In this document: positions 49,020-60,519 of the stretch, piece after piece | Layout of the letters: every line of letters begins with the position of its first letter | Position numbering within the stretch: the stretch's first letter is position 1 | Assembly: GCA_037501455.1 (NCBI GenBank) | Contig: CM074857.1 | Coordinates: 128,823,501 to 128,887,500, forward strand | Direction of reading: 5' to 3' | Origin: Lantana camara | Taxonomy: Eukaryota > Streptophyta > Magnoliopsida > Lamiales > Verbenaceae | Length of the DNA stretch: 64,000 bases | The notes under the pieces: model-generated | Told to the model about the DNA's origin: nothing | The model's database searches: none | What the model saw: the letters and a program-made list of their open reading frames with translations, nothing else | Made by a program: the position numbers and the translations under genes

Positions 49020-49653
49020 GGGGAAAAAAAAAAAATTATATTGTTCTTTAAATTTAAATTAATTTTATTAATATGCTATTGCAAGGAATATATAATATAT
49101 AATATTAAATTTATTTTAACTTATTTTCCAATTTTAATGTTTAAAATCAATGGCCGTGTGCAAATGACAGTCTTCGTGGCGTCCGGCGGTCCTAAGGATT
49201 GTGAGCTGTAGTCAATAATGTCGACCATATTCAAACTTATAATTAAATTTTAAGAAAAAATGACCCACTATATAAAACGTACTTTTACAAATAATCATTT
49301 TCTTGCCCAATTCCAAGCCAAAAGCGTCGAATCATTAAATTTTTTTTTTTTTTTTTTTTTTGGGAAATCGCGTGGAATCATTACTATTTCATGATTATTA
49401 GGAGAAATTAATTATATTCTATGTAAGAAGAATGAGGAGATTCAAACAAACGAGATAAATTCTTTAAATTCTCCCTAATTCTAACAATTTTGATTTCAAT
49501 ATTATTTACTATACTAGTGTTATTTTCTCCATAGAAGTTCAGATTTATGTTGCTTTAGTTAAATAACTTGTATTTGAGTTAAGGTAGATGTGTAAATACT
49601 ATTGATACAAAGAATTTTACATTTTTAACATTGTGATATAAAAAAAATGTATT
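49020..49653. repeat. Upstream block of segmental duplicate B, paired with 54788-55426
   Basis: Near-colinear with 54788-55426: TATTGCAAGGAATATATAATA, CGGCGGTCCTAAGGAT, GTGAGCTGTAGTCAATAATGT, CCAATTCCAAGCCAAAAGCG and GTAAATACTATTGATA.AAAG. It is absent upstream of the parental CAMTA exon 12. So B and C derive from each other rather than each directly from CAMTA. Confidence 0.8.
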
Positions 49654-50030
49654 ATGTTAGCGTCTAAGGAGAAAAGGTTTCCGCGGGCTTCAGGTAAAAG
49701 ACTAAAATTTGATCCTACTCCCAAAGATTCAAATGAAAACAGTGATGTTGAAGAAGATCATTTCTTCAGAGCCAGCAGAAAACAAGCTGAGGAGCGTGTC
49801 GAGAGATCTGTTGTAAAGGTCCAGGTAATGTTTCGTTCCAAACAAGCACAAGAAGAATATAGAAGGATGAAAATGGAACATAATAGAGCAAAGGTAGATC
49901 GATACTACCTATCATTTCCTTCTCATTCTTCATGGCTCTCTTTTTTCGAATGTTCTGAAAAATCATTAGTCTTTGTCCCGTGCAGTTGGAATACGAAGGA
50001 CTCAGCCATCCCGATGTGGAAATGAGATAA
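49654..50030 (+). CDS. CAMTA-tail mini-gene (exons 12-13 derivative)
   Basis: Copy of the last part of CAMTA exon 12 plus exon 13. An ATG arises in the junction (ATG TTA GCG). The exon 49654-49893 reads on through SDVEEDH, SRKQAEERVERSVVKVQVMF and EEYRRMKMEHNRAK to a GT donor. An AG acceptor at 49984-49985 leads to exon 49986-50030 (LEYEGLSHPDVEMR, stop). Spliced, it gives 94 aa with one IQ-like helix and no DNA-binding, TIG or ankyrin part. Start, splice sites, frame and stop are intact, but I see no promoter evidence. It may be an unexpressed duplicate. The first 20 residues are out of frame relative to CAMTA. Confidence 0.4.
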
Positions 50031-50828
50031 AAGGAAAAGAAAAACCAAAAAGAAAGAAAAAACGACTGAAAACAAGTTAACCGGAGGTTATGTTGTTGGC
50101 ATGGTTGTGTACATTTTGTAAATTTCTGATGTTAGGCCCTTTGTTTTGAATCCTCTCATAGAACTAATAATGAAAATGAAATAGTAAGTAAAATGATCAT
50201 TTTCTGTGTAGACAATTCTCATTGATCTAGCCATTTTGCTACATATGATGTATGGTTGAACGTTGTTACATACATTGCCAAGAAAAACTGTCTTGGCTAA
50301 CACTATAATCTTTTCCGGGTGATAACAAGTAATATTGTTCAAGCTTGGTTCGAATTTAATACGCTTTCGGATTAATATGTTTTTTTTTAGTTTGTTTTGA
50401 TGAGCTTGTAAACGGTTTGAATTTTATTGGAGTAACAAAACATTTTGAGCTTGCTTTGATTGGCACACAAACTAAATCCGAACGAGCTTATAGTTTTGCA
50501 TATGCTATAATTTATGATGCACGGATATTCTTAAAAAATATTATTTTGTCGGGTTGTATTATGTCGGACACCGTGTTCGACACTCCCCACGTAAAAACTT
50601 TTAAAAAAATTAGTGTCGTGTCGTCGTGTCCATATTCATACATTATAGGTTATAATAGTCGTGATGTTAAAGTCCAGTGATTACCTATAAGTGCTATAAG
50701 GGCAAAAAACAATGTATTCATAAAATTAAAACTAGGTTATCAAACCAGTGTCCATACATAAACTTCACAATTTCAATACCAGTTACATGTATATACTTGA
50801 GATCTTACATGTTATCATTCTTGCATGT

Positions 50829-51523
50829 TTTCCAAGTATCAAAAATGGTATGTTCGCCAATGAGCCGTCTGATAAAAGTGCGTGCAATTCATTCCACTAC
50901 TTATTCCAATCATTAGCATCAACCTATGTATGTTAAAGATCTTTTAAAACGACCAAAGAAAGTGGCGACGCATACCAACAAACCAAACGACAATAATATG
51001 CCAACTTGAATAAATTCTTCTAGCTTTAGTCCCCCAAAATGAACTAGATCACATTTAAGAGTTCTTATATGGAACTAATACAAAATGGAAAAATCCCTTT
51101 CATAAGAAAACACAGCCATATAACATATGAAATCAAAGTAGATTGAATATGAAAATCTCTTATAAGAGTTCCTATATGGCACTACGAAGAAATGGAAAAA
51201 TCCCTCGTCTTAAGAACACACAAGGTCTAATGGTCCACAATGAGAAAGCAAAGTAGTTAACATAGTTGCTAAACAGTGAAACAAAGGTAAGCTCATAGCG
51301 CTCTCGACAGACAATGATTTAAAAATGATATCAAGAAACAAGAGATGCCGTTAGAATTTTCCTCGTTTCATCATTCATAAGTATTATCAACCTTAGCATA
51401 ATAGTCCCTTAAAACTCTTTGATTAGTCTGATGATCACCCAAATTGAAAACTTTGAATTTGATTTTGCCAATGCTCAGCTCCTGTGAAGTCGGACATTGA
51501 GTTGGTTGATGCTGCGGCAGCCT
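50829..51523 (-). pseudogene. SAR1-like GTPase fragment, two internal exons
   Basis: Exon 51392-51523 reads RLPQHQPTQCPTSQELSIGK then IKFKVFNLGDHQTNQRVLRD YYAK. These are the SAR1 switch I (PTSxEL) and switch II (DLGGHQ) segments, here NLGDHQ. A second exon, about 50829-50923, reads VDANDWNK, a stop, then WNELHALLSDGSLANIPFLI LG. The stop and the changed DxxG motif mark it as dead. The matching C-terminal exon may be the one at 47941-48131. Confidence 0.7.
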
Positions 51524-52164
51524 CTGCACAGTTCAAATCCCAACTCTCATATCAGTCATCACTCATATATGTAGAAACAAGGAAAATACTAAGTATTGAC
51601 AAAACAGAGTAAGCTCCATGATGGGATTAACAGATTCTTGTCATTAATGTAAAACCAATTTGGCAAACAATACTTCACCCCCACACTCATAGCCTATCTT
51701 CACACACATACATGTAGAGTACATTCGTTTAGCGATGAGTGTGTATGTTAATTTCAAGGATCTATCCATATATAATGTAAATTCTTTGTAGTTTTTACTA
51801 GAATGTGTTAATTTTAGGACCTATCCAGTAAATTCTTTTAATAAAGATTGTTTTTGTAGTTTTTACAAGGACCTATCCACGTTTAATGTGAATTGTATTG
51901 ACAAGGGAGTTTTTTTGTAATTTTATCATAACTGAAGTGAAGTTTGTGCAACCAAACAAAAGTTTAGATATGCCGAGGTAATTATCCATCAAGTTCAAGC
52001 GACAACTTTCGATAAACTTTTAACCCTCATCATAATTGAATCCAATTTGATTCTATAGCACATAAGAAACATTGATCCTCTTTAACATTCACCGCTTTCA
52101 ACTTTACCAGCTACAAATGTACGTCTTCCGCCAAAGAAACTTACCAGCAAAAGTAGTTTGAAAC

Positions 52165-54110
52165 CTATCTAATGTATTGAGACAACCATCTGAAGCCATC
52201 CCACAGGCCGCTGCAGTTGCAGTATCCCATTTGTTTGTGAATGTCGTACATGAAAATCTCAATCGGTCGAACTCCATCATCTAAGTTAATCTTACCCTTA
52301 CCGGTGGTGGTGAGGCCAAAGCGATCTCTGGACAAGGTTTCTAAAAATCCAATTTATTAGATTAATTAAACTAAACGTTAAATACATATTTTTATATGAA
52401 AAGTGTTTTATAGAAAAAAACTATGAATACCGGAATCACATGTACTTTGATAATTGATATGATAAGAAAACTTTTTATTGATACCGTGCTATGAGATGAT
52501 TAATGTGTCGTCATAGGAAATGGATATTCCGAGTAAATAGTCAAAGGCAGGTTTTTTTGCTCATTTTATGCCAATAAATAGGCTTATTTTTTTGTTCATT
52601 TGGGCTGAAAACTTGTTTTCTCTCTCCCTATATTAATTCTAATTAATTTAAGATTATACAATTAATATATAAATCACTCAATTATAGAAAATTAGAAAAT
52701 TTTCTAGTCATAGAAAAATGAGTTTTTAGTTTAAATTTATTTTTTCTATTACATAGAGAGTTACTTTCGCAGTCCATATGATTTCTTATCATTATGATTT
52801 CTCAGATAAATTATCTTTTCTTAAGGGTTAATAGCATGGAATATTTATCTTCTTTGTCATTATGACATAAATTTTTATTACCAAATTAATAAATCCGACC
52901 TAGTCTTCCCTTTATTAAAATATTTTGATACATACGTATTTTAGAGAAAAATTTTGCAGTACAGTTACGTACCTGTCCGAAATCTGGACGGATTCATAAA
53001 TCTGGTGACGTTCACTGACTCGTATACAAATATGAGAAATGGTACGTTTGCTAATGAGTTGTCTTCTAACAAACGGAGCAATTCATCCCTCAACCGAGCT
53101 GGTAAGAAATGGGGCAATTCTTCCCTCAACCTCCCTTCCCAATAATAATCAAAGTCAACAAGGTACACCACAGCATCAATCTATGTATGTACTACAATTA
53201 TTAGTTTCAGAATCAAGATTTTAAAACAACCAAACAAAGTAGAACTCGATGCATCTCTCTCTCTCACACACTCACATATACCAACAATCAACTGACAATG
53301 ATTTAGTAGCTTAGTGTTATGCTAGCTTGAACAAATTCTTCTAGTTTTAGTCCCTCAAAATGAACTAGATTATATGGAACTAAGACAAAATGGAAAAATC
53401 CCTTTTCTTAAGAAAACAGAGTCATATAACATTTTTGAATATGAAAAACTCTTTTAGCATATTACATTCAAGAGTACTTCCTGTAGGAACTATGAAGAAA
53501 TGGAAAAATCCCTTTTCTTAAGAACACACAAGTGGTCCACAAAGGTAACATATATAGTATCTGCTAAACACTGAAACAAATGTAAGCACATAGCGCTCTC
53601 GATAGACAAATCATTCATCACTTTAAGCCATATCAAATGCCATTAACATAAATTTACATGTTCTGATATCAAGAAATAAGAGATGCGTTTAGAATTTTCC
53701 TCATTTCATCATTCATAATATTACTAACCTTAACATTTACATAATAGTCCCTCCAGACTCTTGGAGAAATCAGAACACCAGCCGACTCCAAAGCTTTGAA
53801 TTTGATTTTCCCAATGCTCGGATCCTTCTGAATTAGATCCTGAATTGCATGATGAAATTAACAGATTCTTGTCATTAATTCATACACACGCTCATTAGGA
53901 AGTCAGTAGCCTATCTTCACGCGCGCACACACATCATAATATCTTTAGTTTTTCACACACACTAGTAGATGAAATGATTACCCTGGTTCGCAACCAATTG
54001 TGCAAGTCGGTTTTTGCATCATTATTACGACCTGAAACCAAAATCTTTGCCTCCTTTCGATACAATCCCAGGAATGCCAATATTCCATAAAGCCAATCAA
54101 GCAGAAACAT
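52165..54110 (-). CDS. SAR1-like protein lacking GTP-binding motifs, 4 exons, frame intact
   Basis: Exons 53982-54110, 53729-53839, 52973-53180 and 52165-52340 have GT-AG borders and join to 624 nt, 207 aa (SAR1 is about 193). The N-terminus [20 protein letters not shown] keeps the SAR1 membrane-inserting amphipathic helix. The C-terminus keeps [21 protein letters not shown] and GFRWLSQYI. The guanine-binding parts are degraded: the P-loop reads GRNNDAKT instead of GxxxxGKT, the switch I segment between exons 1 and 2 is missing, switch II DxGGHQ is ESAGVL, and the NKID motif is replaced by VYESVNV. Seen: open frame and splice sites. Known: SAR1 starts COPII coat assembly at the ER. Inference: either a pseudogene that has kept its frame or a pseudo-GTPase. 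Sister remnants lie on both sides. Confidence 0.5.
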
Positions 54111-54787
54111 CTTTCCCCTCGACTTCACCTCTTTCTTTAGGACTCCAACACAGCAAATCGACCAACAAATAAACAAACCCTCTTAGAAAATTCAACAGAA
54201 ATCAGCTCTAAAAGGACTAAAACTCCAAACCACAGTCTGAAACCAAAAGCCCCAACTGCAAAGGGGTGACTCCCCCTAGGTTTTGAATCTTTACTATTTT
54301 TATGAGATATTTATATTTTCGCCTCCATTTTGCTTCTATATTTAATTTTCCGTCCAAGAATTCAATAAAGAACACTTTCTTCTGTTTCTTTTTTTAATTT
54401 AAAGTTTAAACGAAGTGGAAGGTGGGATGACCTGAAGTAGCCTGTTAATGCCTAGTTTGTACACGTGGAGGTCTGTAATTGGCTGAGCAAAATTTTTTGC
54501 ATGAAATATTATATGAATATTAAAAGCATTACGTGATATCTTCCCGCGCAACAAAACCAAAATCCAAACATGTACTGTTACTGTCTGTAATTTTGCAATC
54601 AACCAATCAAATTATCTAAGTCTCCAATAAAATAGGAAGAAATCCATTTATCATTAAATTAAATAATAGGATTTGTTAGATTGTTTGAGTATAAAACAAT
54701 TTTAAAATTTCTGTTTAGCTTTCTTCCTCTGTTACATGGGATGTATATAATTCAATAACAGAACTTGTTATTGTTTCCGACAGTAAA

Positions 54788-55426
54788 AAAAAAAAAGGAA
54801 AAAAAATTATATTTTTCTTTTTAAGTTTAAATTAATTTTATTAATATGTTATTGCAAGGAATATATAATATTAAATTTATTTTAACTTCTTTTCCAATTT
54901 TAATGTGGAAAATCAATGGTGACAGTATTCGTGGGCCCGTGGCATCGGCGGTCCTAAGGATGTGAGCTGTAGTCAATAATGTACGTCGAGTATATCAAAA
55001 CTTATAATTAAATTTAAAAAGAAAATGTCTATATCAGAACTATACTTTTACAAATAATCATTTTCTTACCCAATTCCAAGCCAAAAGCGTCGAATCATAA
55101 TTCATAACTCTTTGTTTTGTTTTTTTCCTGAAATCGCGTGGAATCATTACTATTTCATGATTATTAGGAGAAATTAATTATATTCTATGTAAGAACTAAG
55201 AAGAATGAGGAGATTCAAACAAACGAGGTAAATTCTTTAAATTCTCCCTTCTAACTATTGTGATCTCAATAATATTTATTATATTAGTGTTATTTTCTCC
55301 ATCGAAGTTCAAATTTATGTTACTTTAGTTAAACAACTTGTATTTGAGTTAAGGTAGATGTGTAAATACTATTGATAGAAAGAATTTTACATTTTTAACA
55401 TTGTGATATAAAAAAAATGTATTATG
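54788..55426. repeat. Upstream block of segmental duplicate C
   Basis: Pairs with 49020-49653 (see there). Small indels distinguish the two copies. Confidence 0.8.
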
Positions 55427-55799
55427 TTAGCGTCTAAGGAGAAGGTTTCCGTGGGCTTCAGGTAAAAGACTAAAATCTGATCCTACTCCCGAAGATCCAA
55501 ATGAAAACAGTGATGTTGAAGAAGATCATTTTTTCAAAGCCAGCAGAAAACAAGCTGAGGAGCGTGTCGAGAGATCTGTTGTAAAGGTCCAGGTAATGTT
55601 TCGTTCCAAACGAGCACAAGAAGAATATAGAAGGATGAAAATGGAACATAATAGAGCAAAGGTAGATCGATACCATTTCCTATCATTTCCTTCTCATTCT
55701 TCATGGCTCTCTTTTTTCGAATGTTCTGAAATCATTAGTCTTTGTCCCGTGCAGCTGGAATACGAAGGACTCAGCCATCCTGATGTGGAAATGAGATAA
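55427..55799 (+). pseudogene. CAMTA-tail pseudogene (duplicate C)
   Basis: Second copy of the CAMTA exon 12 end (to 55661) and exon 13 (55755-55799). Same junction ATG as the B copy, but two bases are missing (GGAGAAGG versus GGAGAAAAGG), which runs the frame into a TAA within 14 codons. The inner part SVVKVQ.MFRSKRAQEEYRR is otherwise well preserved. Confidence 0.75.
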
Positions 55800-56442
55800 A
55801 AGGAAAAGAAAAACCAAAAAGAAAGAAAAAACGACTGAAAAACAAGTTAACCGGAGGTTATGTTGCTGGCATGGTTGTGTACATTTTGTAAATTTCTGAT
55901 GTTAGGCCCTTTGTTTTGAATCCTCTCATAGAACTAATAATGAAAATGAAATAGTAAGTAAAATGATCATTTTATGTGTAGACAATTCTCATTGATCCAG
56001 CCATTTTGCTACATATGATGTATGGTTGAACGTTGTTACATACATTGCCAAGAAAAACTGTCTTGGTTAACACTATAATCTTCTCCGGGTGATAAAAAGT
56101 AATATTGTTCAAGCTTGGTTCGAATTTAATAGGCTTTCGGATTAAATTATTATTATTATTTTTTTTAGTTTGTTTTTGGAGAGCTTGTTAACGGTTCGAG
56201 CTTGGTTTGAATTTTATTCGAGTAACAAAAAAATTTGAGTTTGCTTTGATTGGCACACAAACTAAATTCGAATGAGGTCGTAGTTTTGCACATGCTATAA
56301 TCTATGATGTACAAACACTTTTAAAAATATTATTTTGTAGGGTTGTATCATGTCGGACACAGTGTTCGACACTCTTCACATAAAAACTTTAAAAAAAATT
56401 AGTGTCGCCATTCTATATCCATGCATTATAGGTTATAATAAC
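55800..56442. repeat. 3' part of duplicate C, interrupted by the LTR dimer
   Basis: Colinear with 50031-50660 of duplicate B (for example GGATTAATATG / GGATTAAATTA, GTCGGACAC.GTGTTCGACACTC). It continues after the inserted element at 57062-57135 (GTGATGTTAAAGTC, GTGCTATAAGGGCAAAAAACA). Confidence 0.8.
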
Positions 56443-57061
56443 TGATGAATAATGTGTTTGGCCTTACTCACCCCCAAAAGCTAGCTGTTGAGGGGAGGGT
56501 TGCCAAGCCATTATATATTGAGCTCCACATCTTTGATTATTCGATGTGGGATACTTGACACACCCCCGTCACGCCCAGGGCCGCGGAATGCGGGACAAAC
56601 TGGAGCGTGAACATTGCAGGAATCGGAACATCTGTAAGCCGGGAATCGGAACATCCGGCGGGGTGGAGAGACAGACCTAGAATCAGACCTGCTCTGATAC
56701 CATGATGAATAATGTGCTTGGCCTTACTCACCCCCAAAAGCTATCCCAATATATAATGGCTTGGCAACCCTCCCCTCAATAGCTAGCTTTTGGGGGTGAG
56801 TAAGGCCAAGCACATTATTCATCATGGTATCAGAGCAGGTCCGATTCTAGGCCTGTCTCTCCACCCTGCCGGATGTTCCGATTCCTGCAATGTTCACGCT
56901 CCAGTTTGTCCCGCATTCCGCGGCCCTGGGCGTGACGGGTGTGTGTCAAGTATCCCACATCGAATAATCAAAGATGTGGAGCTCAATATATAATGACTTG
57001 GCAACCCTCCCCTCAACAGCTAGCTTTTGGGGGTGAGTAAGGCCAAACACATTATTTATCA
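56443..57061. mobile_element. Inverted dimer of a miniature LTR element (TRIM-like)
   Basis: Outer LTRs of 118 bp at 56443-56560 and 56944-57061 are in opposite orientation. The right one runs TGTCAAGTATCCCACATCG...CACATTATTTATCA. Inside are two short non-coding internal regions (56561-56702 and 56825-56943), also inverted. Each has a TGGTATCAGAGC-type initiator-tRNA primer site (right one at 56825-56836, left one in reverse ending at 56702). The centre (56703-56824) is two truncated 5' LTRs, 40 and 82 bp, joined head to head. Target duplication ATAAC at 56438-56442 and 57062-57066 shows that the whole dimer entered as one unit. No gag or pol. Confidence 0.75.
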
Positions 57062-57259
57062 ATAACCGTGATGTTAAAGTCAAATAATGACCTATAAGTG
57101 CTATAAGGGCAAAAAACAATGTATTCATAAAAAACAAGAAATCAAGACAGTGATCAATCCATATAGTCATGATTTTAAAATCAAATAATGGCAAGTTAAA
57201 AAGACAGTGATCAATCCATATAGTCGTGATTTTAAAATCAAATAATGGCCTACGATGAC

Positions 57260-57372
57260 CTTAGGATAATAGTCCCTTAAAACCCTTAGATTAGTCTGAT
57301 GATCACCCAAATCGAAAAGTTTGAATTTGATTTTTCCAATGCTCAGCTCCTCTGAAGTTGGGTACTGTGATC
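57260..57372 (-). pseudogene. SAR1 switch-region exon fragment (duplicate C)
   Basis: Minus strand [20 protein letters not shown] then DHQTNLRVLRDYYPK, followed by a GT donor. It matches the exon at 51392-51523. A deletion of about 600 bp relative to duplicate B has brought it to within 30 bases of the next SAR1 copy's last exon. Orphan exon. Confidence 0.7.
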
Positions 57373-57400
57373 TTCCGAAAAAGAAACTTACCATTGAAAC

Positions 57401-58213
57401 CTAGTTAATGTACTGAGATAGCCATCTGAAGCCTTTCCAGAATTCAGGTCCAACTCTGTTGCGATAGCTGTAAGTGTAAATTTCGATTGGACGAACTCCA
57501 GCAGCTAAGTCAATCTCACCCTTACCGGTGGTGGTGAGGCCAAAGTAATTTTCGACCACTTTGCACTCTGAAAATCCAATTTGTGGGTTTAATATGAGAC
57601 TAAGATCAATGATTAAAAAAAAAAAAAAAAAAAAAATTCCAATCGAAATGATAAGAAAACTTTTTATCGATAATGTGCTAAATGAAATGATTAATCTTTC
57701 GAAGGAAATGGATATTCCGAATAAATAGGCTAAGGCATTTTGAAGTAAGGATCCGTACCTGATAGTAAATTGAAGTATCTCGACCTTTGTCCAAATATAA
57801 AAAAATGGTACATTCTTTAATAAGTCGTTTTCTAACAAACGGTGCAATTCATTCCTCGACCTAGCGATCTCTTCCTCCCCATCAACATGATCATCATCAA
57901 CATCAATAAGATAGACCACAGCATCAATCTAGTAAAAGATCAGACAATGATTTAAAAATGCGTCACTTTAAGCCATATTGAATGCCATAAACATAAATTC
58001 ACTAATCTCAATGGTTTCATAAACCTAGTAAAAGATCAGAAAATGATTTAAAAATGCGTCACTTTAAGCCATATTGAATGCTATAAACATAAATTTACTA
58101 ACCTCAAAGGGTTCATAAACGAGCCTCCAGACTGTTGGACATATCAGAACACCAACCGACTCCAAAACTTTGAAGTTGATCTTCCCAATGCTCGGATCCT
58201 TCCGATTTAGATA
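57401..58213 (-). pseudogene. SAR1-like copy of the 52165-54110 type, frameshifted
   Basis: Three exons correspond to exons 2-4 of the intact-frame copy. 58103-58213 (111 nt, same length) reads DPSIGKINFKVLESVGVLI. 57759-57928 reads IDAVVYLIDVDDDHVDGEEE and ...LLENDLLKNVPFF. 57401-57567 reads [20 protein letters not shown] and [10 protein letters not shown]. One T too many in a T run (minus strand, near 57806) shifts exon 3, so the junction to exon 4 is out of phase. Exon 1 is not found to the right, where a copia element begins at 58341. Like its sister it shows ESVGVL in place of the switch II motif. Confidence 0.7.
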
Positions 58214-58340
58214 CTAAGTTACATGATGAAATTAACAAATTAGTCTATCTTTTCACACACACTTGCATCATAATCCAAAAACAGAGATTGAATAAGAAAA
58301 CGAACAAATCCTTGATTTAAAAGTAAAACCAAGCATAAAT

Positions 58341-58520
58341 TGTTGTAAATTAAAGAAACTATAGGTTTTGGAGAAGTTGTCTGTATTGATTTGCTATGAA
58401 TCGTAATACATTGTACAGAGAAGAATGAATATAAACTATTCAGACAACATTTTACAAGGAAAGTCAACCATACAAGAATCCCTAAAAAACTGCGTAATCC
58501 GATTATTTCATTTCTCAACA
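58341..58520 (-). repeat. 3' LTR of the copia element
   Basis: Starts TGTTGTAAATTAAAG and ends CTCAACA on the plus strand. Minus-strand TG...CA ends are intact. About 180 bp. Confidence 0.9.
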
Positions 58521-59254
58521 TTCCCCCTCAAGTCGAGTATCAGGTCTTCGATGCTCAACTTGCTCAAGACTTCACTGAACGACCTCCCATTTACGACTTT
58601 CGTCAATATATCTGCCAGTTGATCCTCTAATTGTACAAACGGGAGACCAATAACCCCTTCTTCCAGTTTTTCTTTGATAAAGTGTCTATCCACCTCTACG
58701 TGCTTCGTGCGGTCGTGTTGTACCGGGTTATCTGATATGTTGATCGCTGCTAATTTGTCACACTTTAGCTTACATGCCCCTACTACCGGGAAACCCATCT
58801 CTGTAAGTAGTTTCCTCAGCCACAAGACTTCTGTTACTCCCCAAGCAATACCTCGAAACTCTGCCTCCATGCTTGAGAGTGCCACCAGTTTCTGCTTTTT
58901 ACTTTTCCAAGTCACCAACTTTCCCCCAACTAGTGTAAAGTACCCTGAGGTTGACCGCCAATCAAATGGGTTTCCGGCCCAGTCTGCATCTGTATAGGCC
59001 TCAATTTCCAAGTGTCTATGTTTCTGAAACATGACACCTCTTCCTGGGTACTATTTTAGATACCGACAGACCCTCAGTGTTGCATCCATATGTTCTCTCT
59101 GTGGATGATGCATGAATTGACTTAAAACTCCCACTGCATAGGCCATATCAGGTCGAGTATGGGAAAGGTAGATCAGTTTCCCCACTAATCGCTGATAATT
59201 GCCTTTATTAGCTTCCCCTGCCCCTTCTACTATCTGTAATCCGTGAATTGACAA
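58508..59254 (-). pseudogene. Copia RNase H and RT tail
   Basis: Reads [19 protein letters not shown] (59140), then DADWAGNPFDWRSTSGYF, KKQKLVALSSMEAEFRGIA, KHVEVDRHFIKEKL and QLADILTKVV. These are RNase H landmarks of plant copia polyproteins. The reading frame changes between 59050 and 59030. The last codons run into the 3' LTR. Confidence 0.85.
58521..58531 (-). other. Polypurine tract
   Basis: Minus-strand TTGAGGGGGAA directly precedes the TG of the 3' LTR, the expected primer for plus-strand synthesis. Confidence 0.8.
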
Positions 59255-59339
59255 TCATCGGAGTGTCTGCTAGCTTACACTCCAGTAGTCCTGTTTCTAC
59301 AAGTAGGTCAAGAACAAACTTCCGCTGTGAGATAAAAAT

Positions 59340-60060
59340 ACCTCACCTCGATCTTAGTACTTCAATTCCAATGAAGTATTTCAACTCCTCTAAATCCTTC
59401 ATTTCGAATTCTCGAAGCAAGTTTTTCCGCAGCCGGGAGATTTCCTCTAAATCATCTCCAGTAGTGATCATGTCATCCACGTAAATTATGAGGCAAGTTG
59501 TCAAAGCATCCCTTCTCTTTAAGAAGAAAGTGTGATCTGAGTTACTTTGTTGGTAGCCATACTTCTTCAGGCAATTGTGAACCTGCCAAACCAGGCCCAA
59601 GGTGACTATTTCAGACTATACAAAGCCTTCCTCAATCTGCACATTTCCCCTTTACTGTATCCATCGGTGAACCCAGGTGGAGGTTCCATATAGACTTCTT
59701 CCTCCAAGTCACCATGTAGAAATGCATTCTTGACATCAAACTAGTGCAACGACCAGTCACGATTAGTAGCTACAGAGAACAAAACTCTGATCGTTTCAAT
59801 CTTTGCCACTAGAGCAAAAGTTTAGGAGTAATCAATTCCATAAGTCTGCGTATATCCTTTTGCAATCAGCCTGGTCTTGTATCTTTCAATGCTCCCATTT
59901 GCTCGGTGTTTAACAGTAAACACCCACCTGCACCCGATAACTCTCTTTCTCGTGGGAAGGCTACGTATCTCCCAGGTTCTATTTTTCTCCAAGGCTTCCA
60001 TTTCTGTTTCCATAGCATGAACCCGCTTCTCGTCTGTAAGGGCCTCCTTTACCTTACTTG
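59340..60060 (-). pseudogene. Copia reverse transcriptase
   Basis: Pieces EMEALEKNRTWEI, IGCRWVFTVKHRANGSIERY and LIAKGYTQTYGIDYS at 59822-60013, and the catalytic YVDDMITTGDD with LREFEMKDLEELKYFIGIE at 59343-59600. Frames differ and stops occur between (for example near 59620 and 59820). Confidence 0.85.
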
Positions 60061-60519
60061 GAACTCTGGCGGCATAGACCGAGGTGACAAAGACACGGGC
60101 CTATAGGGACAGATTTTCTCTAGCCAGGCCAGCTATCGGATATCTGTGTTTCCTGCCCTCATACTTTGGTTCATATCTTTTGGGTAGCACACCCCGCGTG
60201 CCGCCGCCGATTAGTCTTTGGTGGCAGCATATACCTATTTTCCTGTACTGTTTCCTCTTGTATCTCCCCCTGAACTTGGTTCTCACTATCCTCATTATTT
60301 TCTGCACTGTTAGCCTCATACTGTATTGAAAAAATAATGTGATCTACTGAATCATGACTGTTTACCTCAAGATTATCAATCTGAGTGATTGGGCTATGAG
60401 ATTGCTTAGGGGGTCGTACTGTGTGGCTTGTTGACTCGGTGGTCCCGCCTACTAGCTCTGTTAGGACCGTGTCTGGCCAAGAGGGTGACAGTGATATCCA
60501 ACCCAGTGGGTCCTGTTGC

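Noticed and set aside
56537..56993. Paired ORFs beginning with the same residues on opposite strands
   Set aside because: They arise from the inverted LTR dimer and contain no recognisable protein.
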